Positions 11,886-26,791 of a stretch of DNA of 64,000 nucleotides are shown in pieces. Under the pieces are notes generated by a model that did no database searches, was not told the origin of the DNA, and saw only the letters and a list, made by a program, of their open reading frames with translations. The position numbers were made by a program, and so were the translations under genes. The first letter of the stretch is position 1; every line of letters begins with the position of its first letter. The DNA comes from Adineta ricciae (Eukaryota; Rotifera; Eurotatoria; Adinetida; Adinetidae), in contig CAJNOJ010000024.1 of NCBI GenBank assembly GCA_905250025.1, positions 62,001 through 126,000 of the forward strand, read 5' to 3'.

Positions 11886-13313
11886 ATGAATCAAGTCGGC
11901 TGGATTAATATCGTATTATTGTTGTTTGTTGTTCCATCTACGGTCAACTGCTTCTTTCTTCAAGATGTAGGAAATCTAACAATTCTACGTAACTTATCTT
12001 GTGTTGTGAACGCTAATGGGACAATGGGAACTGATTATCAGTTCTGTGTTGTTCGTGTATACAATGGCACAATAGGCACTTCTACTACAGTGGTTCCAGT
12101 ATACTCCGGCCTTCGGTACACAAATACATTTCTTCGCTACCTACAACAAAATTGTCCAGAATATCAGACAAATCCTGACACTACAGTTAGTGGGACATGT
12201 ACTTCATCGTCATCATTTGAAACTTTCTCTTCCATGCGCTTCTGTATCTGTGCAACTGACAGCTGCAACAAAAATATATCAACTTGTGAAGTATCAATTT
12301 TTAGCTTGGGAGACGCACCTGTACCGACCAGTTTTATACCATCTTTATCCACATTCATTCCGTGCAACCATACATACAATTCATCTATTATATGTACGGA
12401 ACAACCGTTCATCAATTCCTCACTTTGTGACGATTATGTTAAAAATAATAGCGTGCTGTGCGCTATTTCATCAAGCGGAACCCAAACTATACAAACAGCA
12501 TTGGTAGGAATAGACTATGAAAGGTATCTCTCAGAGAAGGTCTATCAGCTAAGATCATTAAATGCAAATAATGGTAGCAACAGTTCGTACAGCGAAACAA
12601 CGAATATCGCTTATTACACATATGCTTCCGCGACAACTAGTTTACTTCAAGAGTGTGTGTGCACTAATCTTTCTTATTGTAATTATAATATGACCACATG
12701 TGCCCCACAAAATGCCGAAACGACTACAACTACAACTATTACTACTACACCAGCCAACTTCACTACTGCCACATCAACAATATCCGCTAATGCCACGACA
12801 ACATTAGCTACAACTACTGCAGCAACAAACGCTACTACTACCGCATCAACAGTGTCTGCTAATGCCACGACAACATTAGCTACAACTACTGCAGCAACAA
12901 ACGCTACTACTACCGCATCAACAGTGTCTGCTAATGCCACGACAACATTAGCTACAACTACTGCAGCAACAAACGCTACTACTACCGCATCAACAGTATC
13001 CGCTAACGCTACAGCATTAACTACAACATCCACTAGAACATCAACGAGCACTTCTACTAGCACCAGTTCAAGTGTAGGCCAACAAAGTAAATATTTTTGT
13101 GCAAATAGATACTATTAGATTGTTGTCTTTTTACTTTAAGATTTAGTAACGGGTGAGACGGGTCTTGGCAGGTCGGCAACCGCTGGTCTGGTTTGTGGCA
13201 TTATATTCTCTGCACTTTTGTTCATTGGTGAAGTTCTCTTCTTTAAATTTATTTTTCCTCGCTTCTCTGGTCCAACTGGCGCAGAGCGTTCAGTTACTTA
13301 TCAATCGAGCTGA
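11886..13313 (+). CDS. Secreted or membrane protein with two Ly6/uPAR-like domains and a Thr-rich repeat stalk, 457 aa
   Basis: Exons 11886-13086 and 13141-13313 (458 codons). An N-terminal signal peptide (INIVLLLFVVPSTVNC) leads into two Cys-rich modules. Each ends in the Ly6-type pattern C-x-C-x(4-5)-CN: CICATDSCN near residue 120-128 and CVCTNLSYCN near 258-268. Many N-glycosylation sequons are present. Residues about 280-400 are a Thr/Ala/Ser-rich mucin-like stalk with a 24-residue tandem repeat. The second exon adds a hydrophobic helix (TAGLVCGIIFSALLFIGEVL) and a short tail, so the protein is probably single-pass type I. Function is unknown; a surface or glycocalyx role is inferred. Confidence 0.75.
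12783..12998 (+). repeat. Three near-identical 72-bp tandem repeats within the Thr-rich stalk
   Basis: Units begin at 12783, 12855 and 12927, with a degenerate fourth from 12999. Each encodes 24 residues (SANATTTLATTTAATNATTT plus ASTV). They differ at only one or a few bases, so expansion is recent. Confidence 0.9.
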
Positions 13314-13765
13314 ACACTGATCGACATTACGACTACAGTGTAGATTTTAATGACGAGATCATTTTATTTTTTTTCTTTGAAATTTAACTGAACACTTTGT
13401 AAATATAAAAGATTTGTGATCGCTTGAGTTTTTACTTCTGATATGAATAATCGAGAAATATAAAATACAAGAATTCATCCGACTTCATAGCTTGTGTCAG
13501 TCACAATCTGTTCAAGTAAAATTTACGATTTGATTCCTGTCTTTTTTACGAATACTTGATATCGTGGACAATGAATGTACGTAAAATAATTTCATTTCAT
13601 TTGCTTTTGTCTCACATTTCTCATCTAGCGAAATGTCGTGACAAATAAAACAAATGACATATGTCTATTTCGGACATGGTTAAATGTCTTACTCAAAATA
13701 CATTCATTATTTCATATATCATAGATTGTCATTCATCATTCGATAAACTCATTCGCCACTGACCA
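13314..13765. other. Intergenic, no gene seen
   Basis: AT-rich gap between two surface-protein genes on the same strand. No TATA box as clear as that at 11737. Confidence 0.5.
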
Positions 13766-14467
13766 ATGTTTCTTTATCTATATTTCTCTATTCTTTGTCT
13801 CTGTGCCTTTCCTCACACAGTATTAACAAATGAAAACTCCGTCCTGACAAGCAAAACTTATTCGAACCAGATTCACTGTCGTCACAATTTCTCGATTCGA
13901 ATCCGTTCAATTCAATATTTCTATCATAAATACAATTGTTCACTTGTTCTTTCTTATCCAAATAATCATCACATACGGAACATATGTTTGAATCAATCAA
14001 CTTGCTCTATTAATCTCAAACCTTTTCTTGACATGGACGCACAGTATCGCATGTCGGCGTGTCGTACGAAGAAATTGAAATCTCTTCGGTTGAATTATAC
14101 ATGTATCAATCCGAGATTTATCAACGGAAAGAAGACGTACGCTGATACAGTAAATACGATTATCATCTGTTTCTGGATGATTATTTCTGTTAGTTTACTT
14201 GCTCTTATCTGTTCGCTTCTTCGACATCCTTCCAGACATGATATGGACGAAGAGCACAAACATTCGATCATTAATATTACAAACAACATCGAGTCACTTG
14301 ATGAGAATCCAAGTAAACAGGAATACGAAGTCGAAACATCCTCGTTATCAACGTTAACGTCAGTTACAAGTCAAACTGTTCCGCAAACAAATTCAAGTGA
14401 ATATGATAATTTAATCCAGCTGATGTCATCTTATCTTGATCATCAGTTTCCAAAGAAAATGCCATAG
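13766..14467 (+). CDS. Single-pass membrane protein with a SUEL-type (galactose/rhamnose-binding) lectin-like domain, 233 aa
   Basis: A single-exon ORF with an ATG start and TAG stop. It has a signal peptide (FLYLYFSILCLCAFPHTVLT). Residues about 37-112 carry the Cys pattern of the SUEL lectin fold: IHCRHNFSIRIRSIQYFY, then NICLNQSTCSINL, FLDMDAQYRMSACRTKKLKS and LNYTC. A transmembrane helix lies at about 127-147 (TIIICFWMIISVSLLALICS), followed by a Ser/Thr-rich cytoplasmic tail. SUEL domains bind galactose or rhamnose; ligand binding here is inferred from the fold only. The gene lies directly upstream of the MTCL coiled-coil gene. Confidence 0.65.
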   Translation: MFLYLYFSILCLCAFPHTVLTNENSVLTSKTYSNQIHCRHNFSIRIRSIQYFYHKYNCSLVLSYPNNHHIRNICLNQSTCSINLKPFLDMDAQYRMSACRTKKLKSLRLNYTCINPRFINGKKTYADTVNTIIICFWMIISVSLLALICSLLRHPSRHDMDEEHKHSIINITNNIESLDENPSKQEYEVETSSLSTLTSVTSQTVPQTNSSEYDNLIQLMSSYLDHQFPKKMP

Positions 14468-14533
14468 GAATTATCAAGACAAATAATCCAATCGAACATT
14501 CATTTCTTTTCCATCAGACTTTATTTGCTTTAG

Positions 14534-17500
14534 GTATTCAAAGAATGTTCTGATTATCGACANTTTCTAGAAAGCATCGATGTTATCAATGCTGATCCAA
14601 TTACTGCATGCGAAGCACTTCGTCAACAGAATGATGCACTTCGACAAGAACTACACGACATTCGACGCGTATGTACATCTTATTTGATTCGAATTCATCA
14701 GAACTACACGCACAGTTCATCAATACCTCGTTGGACATGCTCAATTGCTATTCATAGAATAATCATCTAACGATACTGCTTCGTCTCACTCCACACTTCA
14801 TCTTTAGCTTGTGCGATTCTGATAAGGATATTAAATACACAAGATATGTACTTGAAATAGATACGTCGATGACACAGATTGCATCCGTTCTGTCCTTGAC
14901 AAAGAGAAAAAGAAGGAAAAAGAAAAGAAAAGAGAAATGTTTGAAATTATTGATACTTCTTCTGAAATAAATCTACTAATGCTATTGATTATTATTCATT
15001 TGGCTTTCTAGGAAATGGATGAGATTACAGACCAATTTCGCACGGAAGATGCAGAAGAATTCAAACAATTGCAAGCAGAACTGGAAGTTGCTGGTATGTG
15101 AAGACAAATTCAAATCTCATTGCTTTTTCGGAATTCTTCTAGCGAAAAATTGTCGAATTCTTCAATTTAAATTACGCAAAGCTGAGAAACGAAATGAAAC
15201 TGTCGAAGCTGAAAAAGACATTCTAGAAGGTAAGATCTACAGCCGCTTCCGCCCACAACAAAGAACAAATCGATTTCCTGTTTCAATATCCTCAAGATCG
15301 AATAGACATTCATATTCGATTCTCTACTAGTAATTCCTACGAATCAAATCGATTAGACTTTGAACCTTGATGCGTATTGATTGTTGACTTACAACATAGT
15401 TTTGTCCTTTATCAAATATAATTACTCTTTCTTATCGAATGTAAACTTCGGAGAAGAAAAGAACGCATGACTGATAGTTCCATGTGGCTTGCCAGCTGTT
15501 AGATAGAACTTTTGCGCGTCGAGCGTTTTTCCTCACGACAAAGGATTAATCTTGTCAACAGCTTTATCCGTGATGGTTTAATCCAACGTTTCGAAGTTTA
15601 ACGAAAAAAGAATGTCTGCTGGTAGGATCGCATTTCTATTGTAAACAAGTCCGCGAGGGTGTTCTTTTTCTATTTATCTCAATTACATCTGGCGGAAATG
15701 ATTTGCCTTGAATATGAGATGATTTGTGTTTAGAAAAAATTCAACAAATAATCCGTGATAATCAACGCGTACGTGATCTGGACGGAGAACTACTTGTAGC
15801 CAAAGAAGTTAGCGTTCGTTTACATGGTGAACTTGAAAGAAGTGAACAAGCGAGATTATTGACGGAAAAATTGAACATTTCTCTCAAACAGAATCTTGAT
15901 ACATTGAAAGAATCACTCGACGAAAAACTTACACAAGTAAAGTGAAAATTTCGATTTGTTTGAACTTTTTCTAAGAATGAGTCTCTTTAGAACACCAATG
16001 AAGATTATCAATCATGGCAAATGTTCGTCTATTTCTACGAAACTTTGTTTCGAGAGTATATGCTGATGGAAGAAATAACATGGTTAAGTCTGAAGAACAA
16101 CAGTTCTAAACTTCCGGAGATTGTCACAAATAATCATCGTAATGATCTATCCGATTTAATGACATCTTATCAACAAAAGATTAGTGCATTGAATGATGAG
16201 ATTTACAATCTGAAGAATGATGTTGACGATCGTGATCGAGAAATTTCTCAGTTGCGTATTCAATATAAGATCTTAAAACAACGTAGTCAAAGTGTCGATC
16301 GGAATGGTTATTCCTCTGGTGAGAATGAAAACCAAACGAATCGATCGAAACGTGGAGTTAGCGTAGATGCGGGTGGGCATCTACGCGAGCAACTCGATGC
16401 ATCGCAGGATGAAATTCGTCTGCTAAAGAACAAACTGCTCCGACTGGAAGATGAATTGAACAACTCCGTTCTGGAGAAAGAAACTCTATTAACACAAATT
16501 GATCAACAGAGCAAACAAGGTCAGAATGATATCATGAACGAAGATATAAAAATATTTACGAATAAAATCAGTAAGACAAATTGATACCATCATTGCATTC
16601 GTTGTATTTGTTCGTTTAGATGCTTTAACAACCTTTTTAAAAGAAAATAAAACTGACGAAAAGATTGTTTCAGACATTCAACACCTCATTCGATCAACAC
16701 GATGGAGTAAAGAAATAACCGTACGTATTCGAATACCCGCGGAGTGTATTGCTAATTAAGAAATGTTTAGAAAACAGCCATGATAGGCATCCTAACCGAC
16801 TGAAATGTTTGTCTTGAAAAACGAGATATCTATTTAGCGTAGGAAATAGACGATATCCTAAGACAGCTTGTCAATCAAAAAAGAATAGGAAATTTTATTA
16901 GTGAAAAAAAAAACATAACAATAGACAGTAGCTAGACTTACAAGCGAAAAGAAGACGCTTTCTTGCATTGTTGTTCTTTATTCAGGAAGATCAAGTACAT
17001 AGTGTGTCAACGGTAACAAAAGCCAACCAGCAGGCGACTGAGACAATCCAACAAGCGAAAGATTTGTTTAATCTTTTACAAGAGAAATTGACGGTTCTCG
17101 ATCAAATTCGTTATCGATTAACGAATGTGACTATTGATTCGAATGATACCTACGCTCTGTTAGAAGAATTGGATACAACGAAAAAGCATTTGGACGAACG
17201 ACAGCAAAAGTTAAGTCGCCTACAAGTCTCAATGGATAATCTTCAAGTCTCGTCGAAACAAATGGAAGAGCAGTTACAAGTTCAACTGGAGAAAAATCAA
17301 ACATTGGAGAAAACTTTGGAACATCAACGGTTGGTCAATAATGAGTTATTGCAAGAAAACACGCGTTTGTCGACGCTGAATGCAAGGCAGTTACAGGATT
17401 TGAAACATGTCGAACAGTTGCGACAATCGATATTGACCTTCGAGAAGAAACTGGACCAAAAACAAACGCGCGTCAATGAGTTGTCGATGAAAATTATTGA

Positions 17501-20365
17501 AAAGGAAGATATCATCGAAACTAAAGTGAAAGAATGTCAAAAACACCGACTGGAACTACGAGAACTAGAAGCGAAGTATCATACATTAGGCAAACAGTTA
17601 GAAGAACAAATAATAGCAATGACCAAAGAAATGGAGAAGCTCAATGCGGAGAAAGAAATGCTCCGGTTTGATTTAGAATCGGTTCGGTTAACCCAACAGA
17701 ATGTATGTCGTATTTTGTTTGAAATTCTCGGCAAATATGTTTGACTTCTAGGATCGATCAACATCGGGAAGATCAACAGTTGAAGATGAAGTCCTTCGAG
17801 TTCAGTCGGAATGCCGACAACAGATTTTCGACAGTGAAATCGAATCGTATAAACTTCGTCTAAACCAGGCAACCAGTGAAAAAGAAGAATTGATGAAAAT
17901 TGTTAAAGACCTCGAAAAGAAACATAAAGAATTACAAAATAAATACAATGCGGACGAGCAATCATTGGCTCGAATGAAGACAGACATGGGCGATAAACAA
18001 CGCAAGGTAAAACTCGTCTCTTCGAATGTTTGTCTTTGTCATCTGAAACTTCCTCTAGTATGACGAAAGTATCAAGATGAAATCTGAATTACAAAATGCA
18101 GTGGATCGTCTTCGCCAGAAACTGTACGATCTCGAAGTTCATTCTCAAGAGAAACAAAACAAATATACGATTGACAAACAACAATGGGAGGTTCATCGAC
18201 TTGAATTATCGGGCAAAATCAATGAAGTAAGAAACGAGTTTGAGGTTTGCGCAAAGGGTTTATCGTTTGATTTTAGTTGGAAGAGCAATTATCCAAAGTA
18301 ACAAAACGTCAACGAAAGGATCTGGAAACGGCGTGGAAGAAAGAGCGAACAGATTTACAGAAACAATTGCAACAATCTCAACAAGTCTTGAAGGATATGC
18401 AAAAACAAATCGTCAATCGCGAAGCACCCAGTCATTTAACTGAGAAAATCAATGTTCTCATGACCGAAAATGAACTTTTACTAAATAAAATTCGCGAGTT
18501 GGAAAACATTGTCGATGACATTCAACTGCTCAAGAATGAAATGCAACGTTTACGTGACAAGAATTCCTCAGATTGGAATTATTGGAGAAAACAGCAGAGT
18601 GATCTCTATGCTCAATTGAGACAGCAGCAATTCGCGAAAGAAGCGATCCTGAACAAATTCGACAAATTACAAAAACAGGTCATTTTCTTGTGTATCACCA
18701 TTGTCTACGACTTTTATTCTGTATGATATAGATCAAATCAGGTGATGGCAATGATCGTCTACTTCGTGATATTAGCGTTGGTCCTCTATCTCTGAATAGC
18801 TTTCAGAACGAAGCGACTATTAAGACAAGTTTATCGAATTTCAGTCGCGAAACTTTCGGTGATGATATTGAACTTCCCCATGGAACTATCGATGTTCGAA
18901 CAGTAAGTTCCAGTGATATTGCGGGTACGATTGACGATTCGAAAGTGCCAGCTGGAACGATGAATGAACATGATAAGCAAGAAACATTCAAAAGAACTTA
19001 TTTCGCTCAGGAAAATACGGCTGCTAGCCTTGAAGAGGTAATTCTATCAAATTGTTCAATTAACTTTGATCGAATTTCTTCTCTTAGATTGCAATCAAAA
19101 TCGATCGCGTGGAAGATAATCTGTTTTCCTATCAGCGTTTTATGGACTTCATTCGCTCGTAAGTCTAATCGATTATAAACGAATTCTTCTATTGCTTTCG
19201 TGGTTTTCTTTAGTAAATCCGAGAAAGGTTCATCAGTCGTTCGAGATGATAGTTACACTAATCTTGCTCAACAGGCACCGACTGTCATGAATAGCAAACG
19301 TTTAGCCTCGGCACCACCAGAAAATGTCAAGCAGCCAGTACAACAACGTCGATCTCGATTCGATGATAATCCTGTCACGAGTTATGAACATATTCCATCG
19401 ACATCAGATGGCCATGAGCTAAACACATCCGTGATGTCACCGGGAACGAGTTCGAAGAATCGATTCTTCTCCTTGAGTCGTCGTTTTCGTTTTCGAACAC
19501 AATCACCTGACAAAACATCGGCGACATCAGCATCTGTGCATTTTCTTGATCAAGATATTGATCTAGAAACAAAAGAGCCAACACCAAGAAAATCCGATAA
19601 ACCATCGAAAGGAATACTGAAAACACTTCGACATCGATCACCATTTCGTTTTCGCTCCAAAGATGCAGTTATTGTTGAACAAGAACCTTCTCCTCCATCC
19701 TCACAACCATCTGCACCTGAACCTAAGGCAACCAAACCTAAAGCTGCTGCTTCTTCGTCAACAGCATCAGCACCAGCACCGAAAACTCGGGGTCGATTAG
19801 TCGAATTGAAAAAAGTGGTACCTACATCAAAAACATCATCCTCAAATGGTACATCGAAGAAAATCGTCAATGTCACTCCGATTGTCGATCCGTCTACAAC
19901 ATCACTAGTACGACGCACGTCCGGCTTGAAAGATCTTATACATCGATTTGACACAACGCCATCCAAACCGAAACGAATTGTTATCGATAATCCGTCTGCT
20001 ACTGAATCCAATCCCGACGAGTATTCACTAAGTTTAGATCTTCCAAACGATGATCAAGTGACTGCAACGAATAAATCCAAAACTATAGATATTCCAGATC
20101 TATTACAAAACGTGGAAAAAGAACCAGTAGCAACATTAGCGAAACCTGTCTTGAAACATTCGAACTCAAGTAAACAAACAACTTCATTTGATTCAACAAC
20201 AAGTATGATCAGTGCGAATGATTCAATTACGACTACAGGTAGTGCACGAAAACCTACATCTACAGCACGTCCACTTATGCTTTCCGTGGTGAGTTGAGTT
20301 TTCATCCGTTGTGGTTGTCTTTCAACAGAGTTTTTTACTTTTAGAACAAAGAAGAGTCATCCTAG
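14534..20365 (+). CDS. MTCL1: MTCL/SOGA-family coiled-coil protein (microtubule cross-linking), at least 1,400 aa, 5' end unresolved
   Basis: Fourteen exons: 14534-14668, 15012-15093, 15143-15229, 15734-15936, 15991-16570, 16620-16720, 16986-17702, 17752-18006, 18059-18226, 18277-18678, 18732-19037, 19088-19158, 19214-20288, 20345-20365, totalling 1,401 codons. The diagnostic part is early: EMDEITDQF, AAKNCRILQFKLRKAEKR and LLVAKEVSVRLHGELE match the conserved N-terminal coiled coil of MTCL1/SOGA1. Long coiled coils continue to about residue 950. The last ~370 residues are disordered, basic and Ser/Pro-rich (RFFSLSRRFRFR), a plausible microtubule-binding tail. Vertebrate MTCL1 cross-links microtubules and binds PAR-1. 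The first exon has no ATG and is preceded by an acceptor, so a start exon lies further upstream and was not found. An ambiguous base at 14563 falls in codon CAN (His or Gln). An AATAAA lies near 20506. Confidence 0.82.
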
Positions 20366-20772
20366 TATTAATCTGTTCAAATCATCTCAAGTTATTCTTT
20401 TTTATTTTCAATCTTTTTTTTATGTATTTGTAAAGCTTGTTTTTTCTTCTGTATTTATCAGTTCGATTGTACGACAATATTATAAATATGATTTGCTTCG
20501 ACAAATAAAATGTTTATTCATACCTCGGCAGGAATCGATTCGGTTAAAACTTAGTTCGAGTGTGAAGATTACGTTTCACTCGACAATCGGTTTTGCTATT
20601 CTTATATTCTATGTAAAGATGAAATAAATTAGGTAACGAACAACACCAAAAATATCTTGGCAAACAAAGAGAAAAGTAAACTTTCATAACCTTATGTGTT
20701 TTTCGATATATGATGACAATAGTAACAATGAAATGACGATTTCGGTGGGAAAAAAGGTAGAACACAAAAGTA
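20366..20772. other. Convergent 3' flanks of MTCL and SLC30A5
   Basis: About 400 bp holding the AATAAA signal for MTCL near 20506; nothing else recognised. Confidence 0.5.
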
Positions 20773-23430
<2,658 letters not shown>

Positions 23431-23833
23431 TGAATTCTGATCTTTCAAGATACAGATACACCGATGTTCACAAGGAAACGAATCAAAATATGAATGGCAA
23501 TGATTCACACTAGAACGCCGAGTGGCAAGTCATTCTGATTGGTTAGTGTTATTGAGCCATATATACGGCGTTAGTCAGTTTCTATAGCTGTCGCTGTATA
23601 GTGATAAATGACGTGGAAACACTCGATAATCGAAGAAAACAAAATTCACGATTCTTTTGAGTTGCCTGTCAATCTGAATACATAGGAGTCAAAATCGAAA
23701 AAATCCTTGGCGGACGCAATCTATCGTTTTCCTTATTTATAGCATAGTTTGAATGAGTTGAGTTTATAAATTAAATTGTAAGAAACTAAAGACAGAAAAT
23801 GTGTTAAAATATCGATGCTCGAAATAAAAGATG
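23431..23833. other. Intergenic between two minus-strand genes
   Basis: About 400 bp, the presumed promoter region of SLC30A5. No clear TATA box or motif seen. Confidence 0.45.
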
Positions 23834-24931
23834 CTATTCTTGGGTTCCAAATGTAGTTGTATCAAATGTAATAATATTCTCTTCTGACGTTGTCGTTATA
23901 TCGACTGTGAAAGATTCGTCAGATGTAGTAGCCACATCGAAGAAGGTTTGCAATTGCAAGTGAGTACTGGAGATGGGATCATCAGTAATCACTTCGAATG
24001 GTTCATTAAGGAGATTTAGAATTGTTGGAGCAAGAATTGGTACGGTGGAATCCGTCATAGAAGCACGTTCGGACGTGATTGTTTCTTGTGCAGTTGTAAA
24101 TGTGGAAGCATCAGTAGTTGGCAAAAACGGTGCTGTCGTTGGTACAGTTGCTGTCAGAACTAAAATAAAGGTGTTGGTACAACCAATTTTTTCATTGGTA
24201 ACTCACTTTCAATGAATTTTGTTATGCTTTCATCAGCAACTAAGGAATTATTCATCAATCATTAAAGAAAGAGTTTTCACTGTTATATTGTATACATACC
24301 AATAACACCAAGTGCTGATGCCAATGCTAGAATCGTTGTCACACCAACAAGAAATACAAGGAGGAAAAGACATATCGATTTTTTCGCTGAACCTCTTCTG
24401 CGAGATCTAAAAACAGTCAGACAAACTCTTTCATCTCAATCATGATCAATGCAGTCTATACTTGTTCGACATTCTACCCTTCATATCTTCAACGTAAATC
24501 TAAATTGGTTAGATACGATATTAGATCAATGTTCTTCAAAATTCACGTACTCTTTCTTCCGATAGTTCAATACGACTTCGGCCAAAAATGACCGATGAAC
24601 TATCGCCATATGATTCTAACGGTTGAACATCTTCTAGCTACAATTTTCGGATAGAAGAATGTTCAGAAATATATCCAATTTACCGCAACGGAGAGTAAAT
24701 TGTTTCGTTCGTGGGGACTGGAGTGACTTCGACGAGGCAGATGCGTTTTAAATTGGCTATTTCCATTCAAGAATGCGCGTGTCTGCTTTTCACAACCATT
24801 GTGAACCAAACTATGTGACTAAAATTAATTTAAATTACAAAATTAATAACTTCTATTGATTGTGCGATACATACAGGCTGATCTTTCGTAAGTACTCGAG
24901 CTACTGTTGCCTGTTTCGATGTTCGCGACAT
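23834..24931 (-). CDS. Type II membrane protein with Thr/Ser-rich ectodomain, 260 aa
   Basis: Exons on the minus strand: 24931-24875, 24818-24684, 24637-24551, 24499-24462, 24406-24300, 24239-24207, 24159-23834, summing to 261 codons with matching phases. The N-terminal ~120 residues are basic and cytoplasmic in character. The exon 24406-24300 carries RRRGSAKK followed by one transmembrane helix (CLFLLVFLVGVTTILALASA). The remainder is Thr/Ser/Asp-rich with no Cys. Positive charges before the helix favour N-in, C-out orientation. No family recognised. Confidence 0.65.
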
Positions 24932-25778
24932 TGAGCTGCTGGTGGTGAATATATTTTATGTATATATGAATATGAATACATACTTGCAATTGCAAATATA
25001 TGTATATATATATCTGTCATCTCATCAATCGAACGTTAGTATATCATATAAACAAGAGAGTCAAAGAACGATTGGTTTACATAAGATATGAAAGAAAAAT
25101 TGAAGACTTACAAGTTTCAATAGAAAGAAAAAACATTGATGACACGAACTTTAATCAAAAAAGTATTGAAAATTCATCGTTGAAACGATTGATTAGCCTC
25201 GAACTTCAAAGAAACATGTACATTTAGCCAAGTCGAACAAAGTTTTTTCATCGTTTCTTTCAAGTACAATCTAACGCGCGGATTACTTAACGAAAGAGAA
25301 GGGTATATGCTAATATTTCCTGTGTAGAAATGTAAATTTGGTCCTAAGTAGGAAGAGGAAGGATTGCAAGATGAAGTCATAATTCGTCGTTAAGTACAAA
25401 AGGAACATATTGAAGAGAAGATTTCATTCAAATAGAATATGATGAATTAGACATTTTGTAGGTTATTGTGACATACCGATTTGAAGAAAAGTTTCTTCGT
25501 AGGTTTTACTGTCGTCTTGATAAAAAGAACCGAAAAATTCGACTTCTATGTAAAAAAATTATCATCACGAAGCAAGTATTTCGACTTCTTTGCATTCCTA
25601 TTGCCTCCTATCTTAGCGAACATGTTGTACTGTCACTAAAAAGTGCATTTTTTCCCAGTGCTATATTGTTTTTAAGGGTAAACGGACCCGACATATCACA
25701 ATTCAACGGTTTCATTTATTATCTACACGGGAATAACATATAAAAAAGACGAGAGGTTTATGTATCTATTGTAATGAA
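24932..25778. other. Intergenic, no gene seen
   Basis: AT-rich; contains TATATATATA near 25000. ORFs at about 25000-25230 and 25468-25743 start at atypical codons or have no homology-like features. Confidence 0.5.
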
Positions 25779-26791
25779 TTAATTTGGTTTATAAAAACAT
25801 GTGGTAACAAACTTTTGTTTGTATCGAATCGTTGTGCTTAGAATCATAATTCCGTTCTAAAGTCAGAGAAGAAAAGTGATTAAATTTCGTAGATTCTCAT
25901 AAAATTGTCGAGTTACTTGAATCGAGAGGGCATATAAGTGTCCAAGCATGACGCTGTTCGGTTCGGGAAGAACATCTGGATCACACTAAACAAACAGAGA
26001 AGAATCTAGCGAATGTTTCGGTTCACCCTGAAGTAAACAAACATGAGCAGGAAGTTTCCGATTGAGAAGAATATTGAGAAGATGAGGTGGAATACGAGGT
26101 GGTGGCGGTTGCTCGGCTGGTATGAGTTGATTATTTACATCCTGTGTCCATTCATTCATTTTATGCAGAGATAAAATCGTTCCTTCGAAATGGTTATTTA
26201 CATGTGAATCATTACCATTGATAGAAAGAAAATGCACACGACCGAATTTAGAATGAAATTCGATCGTCTAAAATCAACAAATACTATCGATATCAACGAG
26301 ATTTAACAAACATACTTCACTAGGAATGAATCGCGGGCGCCCATTGACGAATATTTGATAATAGTGGCATCCATCAGGTATTTCCAGTCGTACTTCGTAT
26401 TTTCCATCTCTATGAATCTCACATAAAAATCAGACGACATGAAAAAAATACCGTCACATACACTTTATGCATTCGTTCTTCTATCCAATCGGTGAATGTT
26501 CCGATAATACATGCGCAGGTGTCAAATGGTAGAGCAGGTACAGAGAATATCCTCGCTGTACATTCAATCGTCCGAATCATATTGTCATCTTCATCTACCG
26601 GTGGAATGCTTCTTGTCGAAATCTAATTCAAAGCACATTTGCAATTGAGAAAAGGTGTCGGTTTTTCGATTTACTCGTCGTTCTCTTTGTTGAATCGTTA
26701 CTAAACGTTCATCTTCGCTATCGTGTTTATTGAAGCCAACCGATTCACTGGGACGATGTTGCCGTCTCGGATGTATTTGATGATTGCCCAT
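25779..26791 (-). CDS. Divergent AMP-activated protein kinase beta-subunit paralogue, 249 aa
   Basis: Exons on the minus strand: 26791-26675, 26622-26464, 26417-26316, 26267-26043, 25985-25917, 25856-25779, all phase 0 and totalling 250 codons. It starts MGNHQ, a myristoylation-type N-terminus like other beta subunits. The C-terminal alpha/gamma-binding domain is well kept: PPPRIPPHLLNILLN, LPEPNSVMLGHLYALSI, LSTTIRYKQKFVTTCFYKP. The central CBM48 glycogen-binding module keeps its frame (GTFTDW, LEIPDG) but is eroded. Relative to human beta1, W100 is kept, K126 reads Q, W133 reads R, and the S108 position reads R. A second, canonical beta gene lies at 47417. I infer a beta subunit able to join the heterotrimer but unlikely to bind glycogen. 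The second intron is taken as 46 bp from alignment; a 34-bp alternative would add VYVT. Confidence 0.82.

Noticed and set aside
12683..13063. 126-codon open frame on the minus strand across the Thr-rich repeat
   Set aside because: It is the antisense of a GC-poor tandem repeat without stops; its Val/Ala composition is a shadow of Thr/Ala codons.
19550..20011. 153-codon minus-strand ORF
   Set aside because: Lies wholly opposite the conserved last large MTCL exon; no features of its own.
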